64,000 nt of DNA, from assembly GCF_006170445.1 (NCBI RefSeq), contig NZ_VCNA01000002.1, forward strand, positions 248,001 through 312,000. The letters are read 5' to 3'. Positions 17,353-26,369 of this stretch are shown one piece after another; within the stretch, counting starts at the first letter, position 1, and each line of letters opens with the position of its first letter. Made by a program: the position numbers and the translations under genes. The notes beneath the pieces were generated by a model that saw only the letters and a list, made by a program, of their open reading frames with translations, was not told the DNA's origin and made no database searches. The DNA comes from Brevibacillus dissolubilis (lineage in GTDB: Bacteria; Bacillota; Bacilli; Brevibacillales; Brevibacillaceae).

Positions 17353-17388
17353 AAAAAGGAAACGGGCCTGCTCCCCCGTTTCCTTTTT
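17353..17388. terminator. Strong bidirectional terminator
   Basis: AAAAAGGAAACGGG (17353-17366) and CCCGTTTCCTTTTT (17375-17388) form a perfect 14-base-pair stem. It ends the repeat-protein gene and the GMC/cupin operon from the other side. Confidence 0.9.
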
Positions 17389-17452
17389 GCGTTCTACACG
17401 TTTTCCTCCGCACGCTACACTCTACACGATCCATCTCATGCTCGCAGCAGAA

Positions 17453-18703
17453 TCAATCATACCCGCCAAACATCAACAGCGGCAAATCCTCATCCGTGGT
17501 GTTGATCAAGGCATGCAGCTGCCCGCTTTTCAAAAGAACCATGTGTCCAGGGCGCAGGGTACGGATTTCGAGAGCACGTTCACGGTCTGGACGCTGCTCC
17601 CAGTCGCCTGTCACCATCAGTGCCTGCCCCTGCATCAGAAAGAACATCTCCTGATTATCCCGGTGGCGGTGCAGTCCGATATGACAGCGCGGTTTCATAA
17701 TCGACATGTCAATATAGTCAACCGCGAAGAACGGCTCATAGGGATGAGGATGGTCTTTGCTCCCGAAAGCGTCCTGATTCCAAGACTCCAGCGGACGACC
17801 CAGCTCCTTGCTGTCCCGGAAGCGGAAGTAGTTGGAGAACAGATTGCGGTACTCCAAGAACCCAAGACCCCCATGCGGATTGGCGCTGACCCCTGCCGCG
17901 AGATAGTGATCCCATCCCCGCAGCAGCTGATTGAACTCATAATGATAATTGCGTCCATCTAACGAATCCCAGTAACGCCCCGTGTCATCTCCCACCGCCA
18001 GCTCAATCCGAAGCGGCAGGATCGGGTGCAGGGAATGCTCAGGCACGATGGTTCTCACATCTTGCTCATCGAGGGTTTCCCGCCGGAAGTCTTCCAGATG
18101 GCCCAGTAACAGGTCAGCACGCACTTGCAGCTCACCGCGCGCCAAGGCAGCTCTCCCCTGCTCATCCAGACATGCTTCCAGCTCTTTTGCCGTGCCGGGA
18201 AATCCCCACAGCTCTACTTCATAGCGGTCGGTCTCTTGGTTATACGGTACGGTGATCAGCTGTGTGGCAGCACGGTTGCCGACTTTGAGATAGAGCTGGA
18301 TGTAGGAGCCCAGCTGGTGGTTGGAAGCTTTGGACAGCTTGGAATCCATACCTCCCCGATAGGAAAACCGCAGGAAGGTACCGCACCAGTTGCCTGCTGA
18401 TGCGATCCCGCGCACCAGATAGGTGTCGGTTGTGGTGAAGTCTTCGACGTTTTGCTTTTGGAAATCTTCTTTATTTTCCTGCCGGGCAGGGTCTAAGACG
18501 TCCTGATTCGGTCTGCTCGGGCCGTATAAGTACAGCTGGTCATACGGAAATAGGTATTGAAGCGTCTCAGGGCGGTAATATTCCAGCTCGGCGGCCAGAC
18601 GGACCGATTCGACGAGTGCGGTAATCTTTTGAACCGGATTCGCGCGGTTATAGGCAGGCGGCTGTTCGATACGGATGACGTGATCCGTGGTCAGAATGCT
18701 CAT
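17453..18703 (-). CDS. Large cupin protein, last gene of the GMC oxidoreductase operon
   Basis: A 416-residue protein with a C-terminal cupin (residues ~325-415). Its metal-binding motif reads IGLHRHRDNQEMFFLMQGQA, and the second motif's His is SGQLHALINT. The N-terminal ~280 residues are beta-rich and unlike any family I can name. No signal peptide or membrane segment is seen. It follows the sister cupin gene by 76 bases in the same direction and is the last gene before a strong terminator. Its shared operon with a GMC flavoenzyme suggests that it acts on, binds or isomerises the same substrate; this is inference. Confidence 0.6.
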   Translation of the reverse strand: MSILTTDHVIRIEQPPAYNRANPVQKITALVESVRLAAELEYYRPETLQYLFPYDQLYLYGPSRPNQDVLDPARQENKEDFQKQNVEDFTTTDTYLVRGIASAGNWCGTFLRFSYRGGMDSKLSKASNHQLGSYIQLYLKVGNRAATQLITVPYNQETDRYEVELWGFPGTAKELEACLDEQGRAALARGELQVRADLLLGHLEDFRRETLDEQDVRTIVPEHSLHPILPLRIELAVGDDTGRYWDSLDGRNYHYEFNQLLRGWDHYLAAGVSANPHGGLGFLEYRNLFSNYFRFRDSKELGRPLESWNQDAFGSKDHPHPYEPFFAVDYIDMSIMKPRCHIGLHRHRDNQEMFFLMQGQALMVTGDWEQRPDRERALEIRTLRPGHMVLLKSGQLHALINTTDEDLPLLMFGGYD

Positions 18704-18779
18704 GCTCTCTCCTCCATCAAGGGGTTCTGGTGATCACGGGTAATCGCGGTCGCGGGTTATCACTGGATATCGCTTACGA

Positions 18780-19943
18780 TCAGTTGCTGTGATACAGGAA
18801 TGCTACGAACTTGAGCGGTTTGTCGCCAGTGTTGCGGATGCCGTGGATGCCCCCGCTTTTGGTGAAGATCACATTGCCCGGTCTGATGGGAAGCTCCTTC
18901 ACCTGACGTCTGCCAATCGCAAAAATCTCGGTCTCCACCGTGCGGTACTTCGGCTCCCCGGTGACTGGATCGACCGCATCTGTAGCAGGGTCATCCCCCT
19001 CACCCATGTACGCGATTCCCTGCCCCTCTACGATATAATACAGCTCCTCCGAGCCCACATGACGGTGTGTCCCCTCGATCGTGCCGGGTGGGATCGTCAC
19101 CTCATGGAAAAAGACGACCGACCCGCCCAATTCACGCTGCAACAGCCACCTCATCTCGATGATATTGTCAGGGAACAGTTCTGGATTCTCCCCCTGGATC
19201 ATCATCGCATTACGGTAGCGCACCGGTTTGACTTCGTTGCTGTCGAGGAACCAGCCGCGCTGAAAGTCAATCCCATAGCTCTCGTCCGCAATCGTATTGG
19301 CCTGTGAGCTTGGTTCATCCACTCCCGGCTCTTGATGGGAGCGCAGGTAGTTGTTATCCCACTGCGGATCGTTGATCGTGTAGCCGTATGGTTGATCCTT
19401 GTCGTTTTCGCGGAATTTCAGCTCCAGCCGCTTGATTTTTTTCGGCTCAGCCAGCGCCTGACTGAACGGGCGTACACGGGTGATCGCTCCATTCTGCCCC
19501 ATCTGTCCCAGGATCATATAGTCATGCTTGCTGCCCACAGGCGGGTTGAGACTCTCCCAGATTTCCACCTGATACGCTTTAATCCAGTTGCAATAATGCA
19601 GCTTGACTATCGCTTCCTCTTGAGTGCCATCTTCCGGGTGGATTTTGACCCATGCCAGTATCTCGTCACGCAGAAAACGCTGCTTCTCCCGCGCCACCTC
19701 GACTAAGCGGCTGGCCCGGTATTCGATCCGCATAAAATGGGTGAGGAACCGGCCGTCCATATAGACCTCACCCTTTAACACGGTCACATCATGCTTGCTT
19801 CGTACCTCCTGCACATTGTAACGGTAGCGTCCGCTGCGGGTCGCGTTGAGATACTGTGCATGGTAGATCCGGTCTGGAAAAAAGACCACCTTGAACACAC
19901 TGTTCTCCGGCTTCGTATGAATATCGGCAAACTTAGGGTCCAC
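18780..19943 (-). CDS. Large cupin protein, third gene of the GMC oxidoreductase operon
   Basis: A 387-residue protein. The GTG start at 19943 lies one base beyond the GMC stop codon, with GGAGG seven bases before it; a further upstream ATG (19994) would overlap the GMC gene and is rejected. A C-terminal cupin carries PPGTIEGTHRHVGSEELYYI, with His/His/Glu metal ligands, and SGGIHGIRNTGDKP for the last His. An inserted loop (~20 residues, DPATDAVDPVTGEPKYR) sits between the two motifs. The N-terminal ~240 residues are beta-rich with no recognised family. It resembles the next gene in architecture but has diverged widely. Translational coupling to the GMC gene is likely. Confidence 0.65.
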   Translation of the reverse strand: MDPKFADIHTKPENSVFKVVFFPDRIYHAQYLNATRSGRYRYNVQEVRSKHDVTVLKGEVYMDGRFLTHFMRIEYRASRLVEVAREKQRFLRDEILAWVKIHPEDGTQEEAIVKLHYCNWIKAYQVEIWESLNPPVGSKHDYMILGQMGQNGAITRVRPFSQALAEPKKIKRLELKFRENDKDQPYGYTINDPQWDNNYLRSHQEPGVDEPSSQANTIADESYGIDFQRGWFLDSNEVKPVRYRNAMMIQGENPELFPDNIIEMRWLLQRELGGSVVFFHEVTIPPGTIEGTHRHVGSEELYYIVEGQGIAYMGEGDDPATDAVDPVTGEPKYRTVETEIFAIGRRQVKELPIRPGNVIFTKSGGIHGIRNTGDKPLKFVAFLYHSN

Positions 19944-19944
19944 T

Positions 19945-21765
19945 CTATAACCTCCCCAAAAGGTGATGAGCCACACGGAAGGCATTGGCCTCAATCGTAT
20001 GCGTCGGGTTGGCTCCCCCCGATGTCGGCATGAACGAACCGTCTGTCACATACAGATTGTCAAAATCCCACGCCCGGCAGTTGACATCCAGTACCGAATC
20101 CCGACGATCCTTCCCAAAACGCGCTCCGCCCAAAATATGGTTGGCGATCCGTGCCAGACCATTCTCCGCCAGATAGACACCGCCGCCTTGTACCGAGCCT
20201 TCTGCCAGATCGCAGCCTTTTTCCAGAATCCTCGCACACTCGCGGGCAATCGTGTCCATCAAGGCGACATCGTGGCTGTGCCAGTCTTTGATAATATAAG
20301 CTGACGGCATCCCCCACTTGTCGCGGATGGTCGGATGCAGCTCGATGCGGTTGCTGTACAGCGGTACTTGATTCGCCATAAAAGCAACAGAGAGCGTCGT
20401 GCCAAAATCCTCTTTCAGCCACTCCAGCAGTTGATCACCTGTCAGCTCTGTCCGTTCGGTAAACGACTTCCAGATCGTATCCATATCCTGTGCATCAAGC
20501 GTCCGAGCAAGCGAGATCGGCAGCGCGGAGTCAGAGGTATTGTTGTAGATCGCCGCACCCGCCCACAAGCCATGGCTCTTGAGGTAATCATCGGTGGCGC
20601 AGAATTCAGTGGCCCAGTCGCTGTCTAATGAAAGCGACTTGTCAAACCGCTCCGGTACACGAACCCGCGCCCCACCGAAGCAGTGCGTGAGGAAATACTT
20701 GCCGAGCAGATCGTTCTGATGAATCCGACGGTCAAAATCATGGTTGGCGAGCGCAGAGACCTTGAGCAGCCGCACAGATTCGATAGCCGAGCAGGCGACG
20801 ATCACGACTTTGCCACTGACCGTACGCATCGTGCCGGACGGGTCGCGGTACTGCACGCGGTTGACATTTCCGTAGCCATCTGACTCCAGCTGGGTCACCG
20901 TGCAGTTGGCGCGAAGCTCGATGTTGGGCAGATCCTTGATTGGTGCGAGCAGTGACACCCATGTGTTGGACTTGAGGCCGAGTGGATCGCCATAGCGGTT
21001 GACATACCCCGTCTTGGCGGTGTCTGGGTCTCTCGGTACTTTTCGTCCGCTTGGCTCATGGTCTTCCGTGATCACGGCAAGCGGGGTACGGAAGCGTTTC
21101 ATCCCGAGTGCGTCCATGCCTTTGGCGATATAGCCGCTGATCGGATTGGGGTCAAGCGGGGTCTGGTAGTAGTCCGCCCGAAATGGCTTCGCTTGATTTT
21201 CGCTCGTTCCGTTGATCCCGATCAGCCTCTCCGTCATCTCATACCACGGGAGAAAATCTTGATAGCTAAGCGGCCAATCGCGCGCTTCCCGCCGTACGTC
21301 ATCATTGGGGTCGTTCTTCAGATCGGTGCGCTGCTCGTTGTAGGAGTGCAGCTGGAAGTCCGTCTCGGAAAAACGCAGGCTCACCGCCCCGTACAGCTGT
21401 GTGCCCCCACCGACGACATGTGCCGTATAGCCCTCGATCGTCGCATAATCACCAGGCGTGCGGCGGTTGAACTTGCCAGTCTCGCGGTAGATGTGTGGTT
21501 CATCATTGAGATCTGGCTCGACATGGCTTGCGTAGTAGGATTGCCCCCTGTTGGCGACCGCCAGTGTGATGCGCTTTTCCGCTCCGGTAGCGAGCAGCTC
21601 ATCCCTTTTGTAATCGCTTACACCACTTGGCGCATGTTGCTGCGGGAGGAATAGCGGGCCTTTTTCCAAGACCAGAACCGTCTTGCCTGCCTTGGCGAGT
21701 GTATGGGCGATCGGTGCTCCCCCTGCGCCGCTGCCGATTATCACTGCATCAAAATGGGTCTGCAT
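19945..21765 (-). CDS. GMC-family FAD oxidoreductase
   Basis: A 606-residue flavoprotein of the glucose-methanol-choline family that oxidises an alcohol or sugar hydroxyl. The N-terminal FAD-binding Rossmann motif is VIIGSGAGGAPIAHTLAKAG. The C-terminal GMC domain has HILGGARFGKDRRDS and ends with NLYVTDGSFMPTSGGANPTH. The sequence resembles the large subunit of gluconate/sorbitol-type dehydrogenases, which work with a small subunit 3, and such a subunit is fused in the upstream gene. No signal peptide or Tat motif is seen, so this enzyme appears cytoplasmic, in contrast to most three-subunit GMC dehydrogenases. No cytochrome c gene adjoins, so the electron acceptor is unknown. Confidence 0.9.
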   Translation of the reverse strand: MQTHFDAVIIGSGAGGAPIAHTLAKAGKTVLVLEKGPLFLPQQHAPSGVSDYKRDELLATGAEKRITLAVANRGQSYYASHVEPDLNDEPHIYRETGKFNRRTPGDYATIEGYTAHVVGGGTQLYGAVSLRFSETDFQLHSYNEQRTDLKNDPNDDVRREARDWPLSYQDFLPWYEMTERLIGINGTSENQAKPFRADYYQTPLDPNPISGYIAKGMDALGMKRFRTPLAVITEDHEPSGRKVPRDPDTAKTGYVNRYGDPLGLKSNTWVSLLAPIKDLPNIELRANCTVTQLESDGYGNVNRVQYRDPSGTMRTVSGKVVIVACSAIESVRLLKVSALANHDFDRRIHQNDLLGKYFLTHCFGGARVRVPERFDKSLSLDSDWATEFCATDDYLKSHGLWAGAAIYNNTSDSALPISLARTLDAQDMDTIWKSFTERTELTGDQLLEWLKEDFGTTLSVAFMANQVPLYSNRIELHPTIRDKWGMPSAYIIKDWHSHDVALMDTIARECARILEKGCDLAEGSVQGGGVYLAENGLARIANHILGGARFGKDRRDSVLDVNCRAWDFDNLYVTDGSFMPTSGGANPTHTIEANAFRVAHHLLGRL

Positions 21766-21805
21766 GTGAAACCACCCTTTCTGTGAGCATCCTCTGTTCC
21801 TGCGA

Positions 21806-21859
21806 GGGCATCAGCCGCGTTGCTGTGGGCATCAGCCACATTTTGTGCGGGCATCAGCC
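21806..21859. repeat. Three short direct repeats of GGGCATCAGCC
   Basis: Copies at 21806-21816, 21827-21837 and 21849-21859 with a 21-22-base period. The last copy overlaps the stop codon of the upstream gene, so this may be a slippage duplication of the gene end. It lies in the 88-base gap before the GMC gene. Confidence 0.7.
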
Positions 21860-22966
21860 ATTGTACTCTTCGTTAAGACCCAGAGGATACTCGATGCTCC
21901 GCCGCCAGTCGAATAGAGTCTTGCCTTTGTCATCGCAGAACAGTTCGCCGAGGAACGCCCAGCCCGCCCCGCTGATATTGCCGCCGTACTTCGGATGCGA
22001 GAAGGCCCCCGTGATCGTGTGTCTGCGCACAAGCTGGAGAAAATAACGCGGATTCCCGTATTGATGATAATCCCAGCCCACTACATCATTGCAGGCCATC
22101 TGGCGGTACAGATCCATGTAGACCTCCCGCGACTGACGGTCAGGCTCCAGCCCGCGCCGACGCTGACGAAGCAGCTGGTCGATGATCGCAAGACAGATTT
22201 TATAATCAATCAGATGATGACGTTCTTCACGGGCAAGCACCTTGTCGATATAATTGACGACCCCTACCTGCTCATCGAGACGATAGACCGGTGTGTAGTT
22301 CTGCTCCTTGCTGTCCCGGTCGAGGTAGTAATAGTAGTTTTTGAGAAAACGCTCCCCCTCTTCGGTATGAAAAGGCAGGATATGGTCAGTCAGCCGCTCC
22401 AGAATCACCCGCTCCCAGCGCTCAAAGGTAAGCGGAACCGCACACGACTGGGTGAAAAAGCGGGACCACGTCACCCCATTATCCAGCTTCGCGGTCTGCG
22501 GATTGATCGGATCAAGCTGCCATTCCCCGTCCACGCAGAATTTGTAGGTGTGCACCTGCCCTTTTGGAACCTTGACCGACAGCGCATAGTAGCGGGTAGC
22601 CTCCCCGGCAAAGCGAATCTGCTGAAGCGGCAAGCGCTCGTATAGATTGGCAAACGTCCCGACCACACTGATCCGATGCTCCGTCTCCGCATCATCAGCC
22701 GCATAGACAAAGGTGACGAGATTGTAATCATAGCAAGCGGGATTTCCCGAACCGTCACCGTAGCTGTCGATGATCGGAAAACGCCATTGATCCGCAATCT
22801 TCGCACGCGGGTCACTGTCTGCCAGCTCCCCATTGTAATTGTGCCTTGGCTCCCCTTCTTTTCGGGCCAGGTATTTCGCGCAATGATTCAGTACGTACTG
22901 GTCAAAATTGTCCCGTTCGATGATCAAATCGGACTTCTTTGCCTGTTCGAGAATCAATATAGACAC
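21854..22966 (-). CDS. CBM48/isoamylase-N-like domain fused to a gluconate 2-dehydrogenase subunit 3-like domain
   Basis: A 370-residue protein, first gene of the GMC operon. GTG at 22966 is chosen because AAGGGGAG lies five bases upstream. Residues ~60-180 look like an early-set (CBM48/AMPK-type) glycan-binding domain: YDYNLVTFVYAADDAETEHR, VVGTFANLYERLPL, KVPKGQVHTYKFCVDGEWQL and DPINPQTAKLDNG. The C-terminal ~170 residues carry the gluconate-2-dehydrogenase subunit 3 pattern, ending in YFLQLVRRHTITGAFSHPKYGGN and AGWAFLGE. Subunit 3 normally has a Tat signal and no such domain; both points are unusual. The fusion suggests that the GMC partner acts on a glycan or glycoconjugate, which is inference. 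Confidence 0.7.
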   Translation of the reverse strand: MSILILEQAKKSDLIIERDNFDQYVLNHCAKYLARKEGEPRHNYNGELADSDPRAKIADQWRFPIIDSYGDGSGNPACYDYNLVTFVYAADDAETEHRISVVGTFANLYERLPLQQIRFAGEATRYYALSVKVPKGQVHTYKFCVDGEWQLDPINPQTAKLDNGVTWSRFFTQSCAVPLTFERWERVILERLTDHILPFHTEEGERFLKNYYYYLDRDSKEQNYTPVYRLDEQVGVVNYIDKVLAREERHHLIDYKICLAIIDQLLRQRRRGLEPDRQSREVYMDLYRQMACNDVVGWDYHQYGNPRYFLQLVRRHTITGAFSHPKYGGNISGAGWAFLGELFCDDKGKTLFDWRRSIEYPLGLNEEYNG

Positions 22967-23144
22967 GCAAACTCCCCTTCCTTGTCGTTTCTTCGGCCAA
23001 ACTGTAAGGATCTGGTAACCAAACACAAAACTACTGTAACAGTTATTTTGACGAATCGTGTTTTATTCCGCTGTGTAGGAAAATTGTCTGTCTTTTCACA
23101 AGGACTGAAGTGAGTCTATGGTCGTAAAACAAAAGTCAAAAAAA

Positions 23145-23175
23145 CCTCTCTCCATCGGCTAAGGATGGTGAGAGG
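23145..23175 (-). terminator. Terminator of the metallo-hydrolase gene
   Basis: CCTCTCTCCATC (23145-23156) pairs with GATGGTGAGAGG (23164-23175) with one mismatch, followed on the minus strand by TTTTTTGACTTTT. Confidence 0.8.
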
Positions 23176-23258
23176 CTGGTGTAGATGGCCATGTATGCTG
23201 GATGTAACTGAGTTTACTGGTTCTATCAGGCTTGCTGATGCTGATTTGCTGATTTTGG

Positions 23259-24185
23259 CTATGCCTGCTGATCCAAAAAGATGCTTTCTCCGATCTTCAT
23301 CACGGCCAACTGCTCCTTGGGCAATTGAAGTCTGTTCCATTCTGCATAGAGCCGTTCGAGAGCCTCCGGACCTGTATCATCGGCGAGACGGTAGGCCCCG
23401 TAGTGCATCGGGACGAATGTCTTTGCTTTCAGTTCCAGAAAAGCTTTTACCGCATCCTCAGGATTGATATGAGAGACTTTCATAAACCACTCAGGCTCAT
23501 AGGCTCCGATCGGCATGAAGACCGTATCAAGCCCAAAGCGTGCCCCGATCTCCTGAAAGCCGCGGAAATATCCGGTGTCCCCTACGAAATAATGCGTCTC
23601 CTCCCGAGATTGGAACACCCAGCCGCCCCAGTGGGAGGTATTCATATCGGTCAGCGTTCTTCTCGTCCAGTGCTGGGCTGGGACAAAATGCAGCGTGAGT
23701 TCCCCATGATCGATACTGTCCCACCAGCTCGCTTCGATTACCTGTTGATAGCCTTTTCGTTGAAAAAGAGATTTCAGGCCAACCGGGACGTAATAGGTGG
23801 GGTTGCCTCTCAGTCTCTTAATGGAGCCAAAATCCAGATGATCGTAATGACCATGCGAGATAACCACGATGTCGATCTCCGGCAACTCATCAAAAGTAAG
23901 ACCTGGTGCTGTCAGGCGTTTTTGAAAGCCCATCCGGTTGGCCCACACCGGGTCGGTCAGGATGTTGAGGCCGTTCATTTGGATGAGAAACGTAGAGTGA
24001 CCGACCCAGGTATAGGAGGTGGTTTGGCGGTTTTGCCGGATTCTTTCGATCTGCCGGTTGGTCTCGTGCGGGATGTGTACGGTCAGGTCTTTTACCTTGG
24101 TCTTGCGTTCCTGTCTCCACTTGTACATGTCTTGAAACGTTTTTTTATTTTCGATTCCATCTAAATTGGTATAGCGTGTGCGCAT
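23259..24185 (-). CDS. MBL-fold metallo-hydrolase (NAPE-PLD/UlaG-like)
   Basis: A 308-residue metallo-beta-lactamase-fold enzyme with two metal ions. Visible ligands are ISHGHYDHLD (HxHxDH), the His in VPAQHWTRRT, Asp in FVGDTGYFRG and the C-terminal His of VPMHYGAYRL. The N-terminal TYTWVGHSTFLIQ-like strand with ILTDPVWA is typical of the N-acyl-phosphatidylethanolamine phospholipase D/RomA branch. Members act on phosphodiesters or lactones; the true substrate here is unknown. It carries no signal peptide. It is the last gene in a minus-strand row after dacF, nucleoside phosphorylase and the pyruvate-kinase-like gene, separated from them by a structured 159-base gap. Confidence 0.85.
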   Translation of the reverse strand: MRTRYTNLDGIENKKTFQDMYKWRQERKTKVKDLTVHIPHETNRQIERIRQNRQTTSYTWVGHSTFLIQMNGLNILTDPVWANRMGFQKRLTAPGLTFDELPEIDIVVISHGHYDHLDFGSIKRLRGNPTYYVPVGLKSLFQRKGYQQVIEASWWDSIDHGELTLHFVPAQHWTRRTLTDMNTSHWGGWVFQSREETHYFVGDTGYFRGFQEIGARFGLDTVFMPIGAYEPEWFMKVSHINPEDAVKAFLELKAKTFVPMHYGAYRLADDTGPEALERLYAEWNRLQLPKEQLAVMKIGESIFLDQQA

Positions 24186-24242
24186 GGCTTCACCTCTTCG
24201 TGAAGGTGGGAGTGGCGGGTAATGGTGTGTACATCTTGAGGT

Positions 24243-24332
24243 GTACGGCCTCTGCCGTACGGCGTTTATATGATGTAGCGTGTACGGCTTCTGCCCACTC
24301 GGGTGGGGCTAATACCGTACGGATCTGTGTTT
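24243..24332. other. Structured spacer with repeated GTACGGC motifs
   Basis: GTACGGCCTCTGCCGTAC forms a 7-base-pair hairpin. A second GTACGG pairs with CCGTAC around an inner GCCCAC/GTGGGGC stem. This could be a terminator for the pyruvate-kinase-like gene, although no T run follows on that strand. Confidence 0.4.
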
Positions 24333-24344
24333 ACCTATCGACCT

Positions 24345-25463
24345 TTATACCAAGACAGGCTCACGGGACTCTGTGCTGGTGGTGTCCGTATTCTCGGACA
24401 ACAGCTCTACCATATCCTCTACCGTGAACGGCTGCTCTTGCTTTTGACGCAGAGCGAATTGGGCTACGGTCTTCAGCGTCTCGACGCTTTGCACCGGATA
24501 CTGGCCTGCGGCGCTTTCGGCAGAGAGCATCACGGCATCAGTGCCATCGAGAACGGCTTGAAAAATATCTGTCACCTCGGCACGGGTCGGCACAGGATGG
24601 TCAATCATCGACTGGAGCATCTGTGTCGCGGTGATGACATAGGTGTCTGTGCGGCGACATTCGTTAATCATCGCTTTTTGCAGGACGGGAACCCACTGGT
24701 ACGGCAGCTCGACCCCGAGATCTCCGCGTGCCACCATGATGCCGTCGGCGGTGTCTCTGATGCCGGTAAAATTGCGGATGCCCTCCATCGTCTCAATCTT
24801 GGCGATCAGTCTTGGTGTATGACCGCGTGTGATGCCTGCATAGGAGCGGATTTCGTCGAGATGGGCCGCTTCCCGGATGAAGGAGCAGGCGACCATATCG
24901 ACCTTTTCGAGCAATAAAAAACGCAGGTCGCTCTGATCCTTTTGGGTCATCGCAGGCAATCCGACACGGGTGTCTGGGAGATTGACGCCCTTGTGGCTGC
25001 TGATTGTGCCTCCTACGGTCACTTCGGTCTCGATGTGATCAGCATGAACATGCGTAGCTGTGAGACGTACCTCGCCGTCATTGATCAGGATGCGTGCGCC
25101 AAGCTTGACATCGTTGGTGATGCCGGGATAATCGACACTGGCTTCGTTTTGGTTGCCGATCATAGAAGTGGTGCGGATGATGAAGGTCTGTCCGGCCGTG
25201 AGTGTGACGGCGTTGGTTGGCGCGTTTTGACCTTTGATTTCACCAAGGCGGATTTTCGGGCCTTGCAGGTCTGCAAGGATTTTGACTGGTTTGCCCATGG
25301 ATTTGCTCAGCTCGCGGACATGCTGGATCGTCGCCTGATGGGTCGGATGATCGCCGTGTGACATGTTGATCCGTGCGACCGTCATGCCGTGGGTGATCAA
25401 TTCGCGCAGGACAGCAGGATCGTGGCTGGCCGGTCCGATGGTGCAGATGATGTCAATCGCCAT
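24345..25463 (-). CDS. Pyruvate kinase-like protein lacking the C-terminal domain
   Basis: A 372-residue protein with the pyruvate kinase A and B domains only. Visible catalytic motifs are ARINMSHG (NxSHG), ADLQGPKIRLG, the phosphoryl-transfer Lys in LIAKIET, and MVARGDLGVELP with the Mg2+-binding Glu/Asp. The B lid domain (residues ~75-170) is present. The usual C domain with the allosteric site (~120 residues), and the extra PEP-utiliser domain of Bacilli enzymes, are absent; the protein ends right after the barrel with an acidic tail. It may be an unregulated pyruvate kinase or a paralogue with another role. A normal pyk gene probably exists elsewhere. Confidence 0.85.
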   Translation of the reverse strand: MAIDIICTIGPASHDPAVLRELITHGMTVARINMSHGDHPTHQATIQHVRELSKSMGKPVKILADLQGPKIRLGEIKGQNAPTNAVTLTAGQTFIIRTTSMIGNQNEASVDYPGITNDVKLGARILINDGEVRLTATHVHADHIETEVTVGGTISSHKGVNLPDTRVGLPAMTQKDQSDLRFLLLEKVDMVACSFIREAAHLDEIRSYAGITRGHTPRLIAKIETMEGIRNFTGIRDTADGIMVARGDLGVELPYQWVPVLQKAMINECRRTDTYVITATQMLQSMIDHPVPTRAEVTDIFQAVLDGTDAVMLSAESAAGQYPVQSVETLKTVAQFALRQKQEQPFTVEDMVELLSENTDTTSTESREPVLV

Positions 25464-25547
25464 AAGTTTTCCTCCGTTTCCTTGGGGAAGGTTCTTTTCC
25501 CAAGTGTGTCACAGGAGCGTTGGCGGTATGCAGACTCTTCACTTCTG

Positions 25548-26276
25548 TTAGGCTTGCAGCAATGCGAGTGCGTCGAGGGCGATCTCTGCTTCCCGCTTGA
25601 CCGCTTGCTTCACTGCGTCATTGTGCGGGTCATATTCTTGGGCGAGATCGGCGTCGGCAAAACCGTCAATCGCCATGATCGCGCCAGCCTTGATTCCACG
25701 TAGCATCGCGATCACGAACAGCGCAGAGTTTTCCATCTCGACTGCGAGGACACCGGATTTTTTGTAGGTTTTGTGCGGGAACGGAATCGCCCCTTCGTAA
25801 AAGACGTCCAGTGTCAGAGTCAGCCCCGTCTGCACCTCTGCCTGTCTAGCTCGGGCGGCACTCTGCAAGGCTTGGACGATACCGATATCTGCTACCGCCG
25901 GAAATCCGTCTGGGACGAGCTGGCGGGTCAAGCCGTCTGTACGCACAGATGCGGTCGAGATCACAAGGCTTCCGGACGGCAAATCGGCATGGTAGCTGCC
26001 GGCAGTTCCCACACGGATGATGTGGGTCGCTCCCGCACGGATCAATTCTTCAAAACAGACAGCAGCACCTGAAGCACCGACACCATGACTGGTGATTGAT
26101 ACCGGCGTGCCCTGATACGTCCCGGTGAACGTGCGGTATTCACGGTTATACGCCACTTCTCGGGCGTCTTGCAGATGCTTGGCAATCTGTTCGGCGCGGG
26201 CTGGGTCTCCGCAGACGATTACGTGTGACGCGAGGTTATCCGGGCCGACGAGCAGGTTAGGGGTATGCATGGGCAA
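25548..26276 (-). CDS. Nucleoside phosphorylase, uridine phosphorylase/DeoD type
   Basis: A 242-residue enzyme that splits a nucleoside with phosphate to base and ribose-1-phosphate. The phosphate-binding GDPARAEQIA, the VRVGTAGSYHADLPSGSLVI core and the ribose-binding VEMENSALF are all visible. The overall pattern is nearer uridine phosphorylase than purine-specific PupG. It follows the dacF-type gene by 93 bases; phosphorylase and dacF neighbourhood is also known in Bacillus (pupG-dacF). Base specificity cannot be decided from the sequence alone. Confidence 0.88.
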   Translation of the reverse strand: MPMHTPNLLVGPDNLASHVIVCGDPARAEQIAKHLQDAREVAYNREYRTFTGTYQGTPVSITSHGVGASGAAVCFEELIRAGATHIIRVGTAGSYHADLPSGSLVISTASVRTDGLTRQLVPDGFPAVADIGIVQALQSAARARQAEVQTGLTLTLDVFYEGAIPFPHKTYKKSGVLAVEMENSALFVIAMLRGIKAGAIMAIDGFADADLAQEYDPHNDAVKQAVKREAEIALDALALLQA

Positions 26277-26369
26277 TCTTCCTTTTTTCTGTATGGTTTG
26301 GTGATTGATAGGATCGTTTGCGGACAGATCGTATCGTGGTGAACGATCATTATGTCGTGGGATTGCGGG

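Noticed and set aside
22966-23026. Basic residues near the N terminus of the CBM48/subunit-3 protein as a possible Tat signal
   Set aside because: The basic stretch (KKRQGRG) lies upstream of the best GTG start, lacks the RR-x-F-L pattern and is not followed by a hydrophobic segment.
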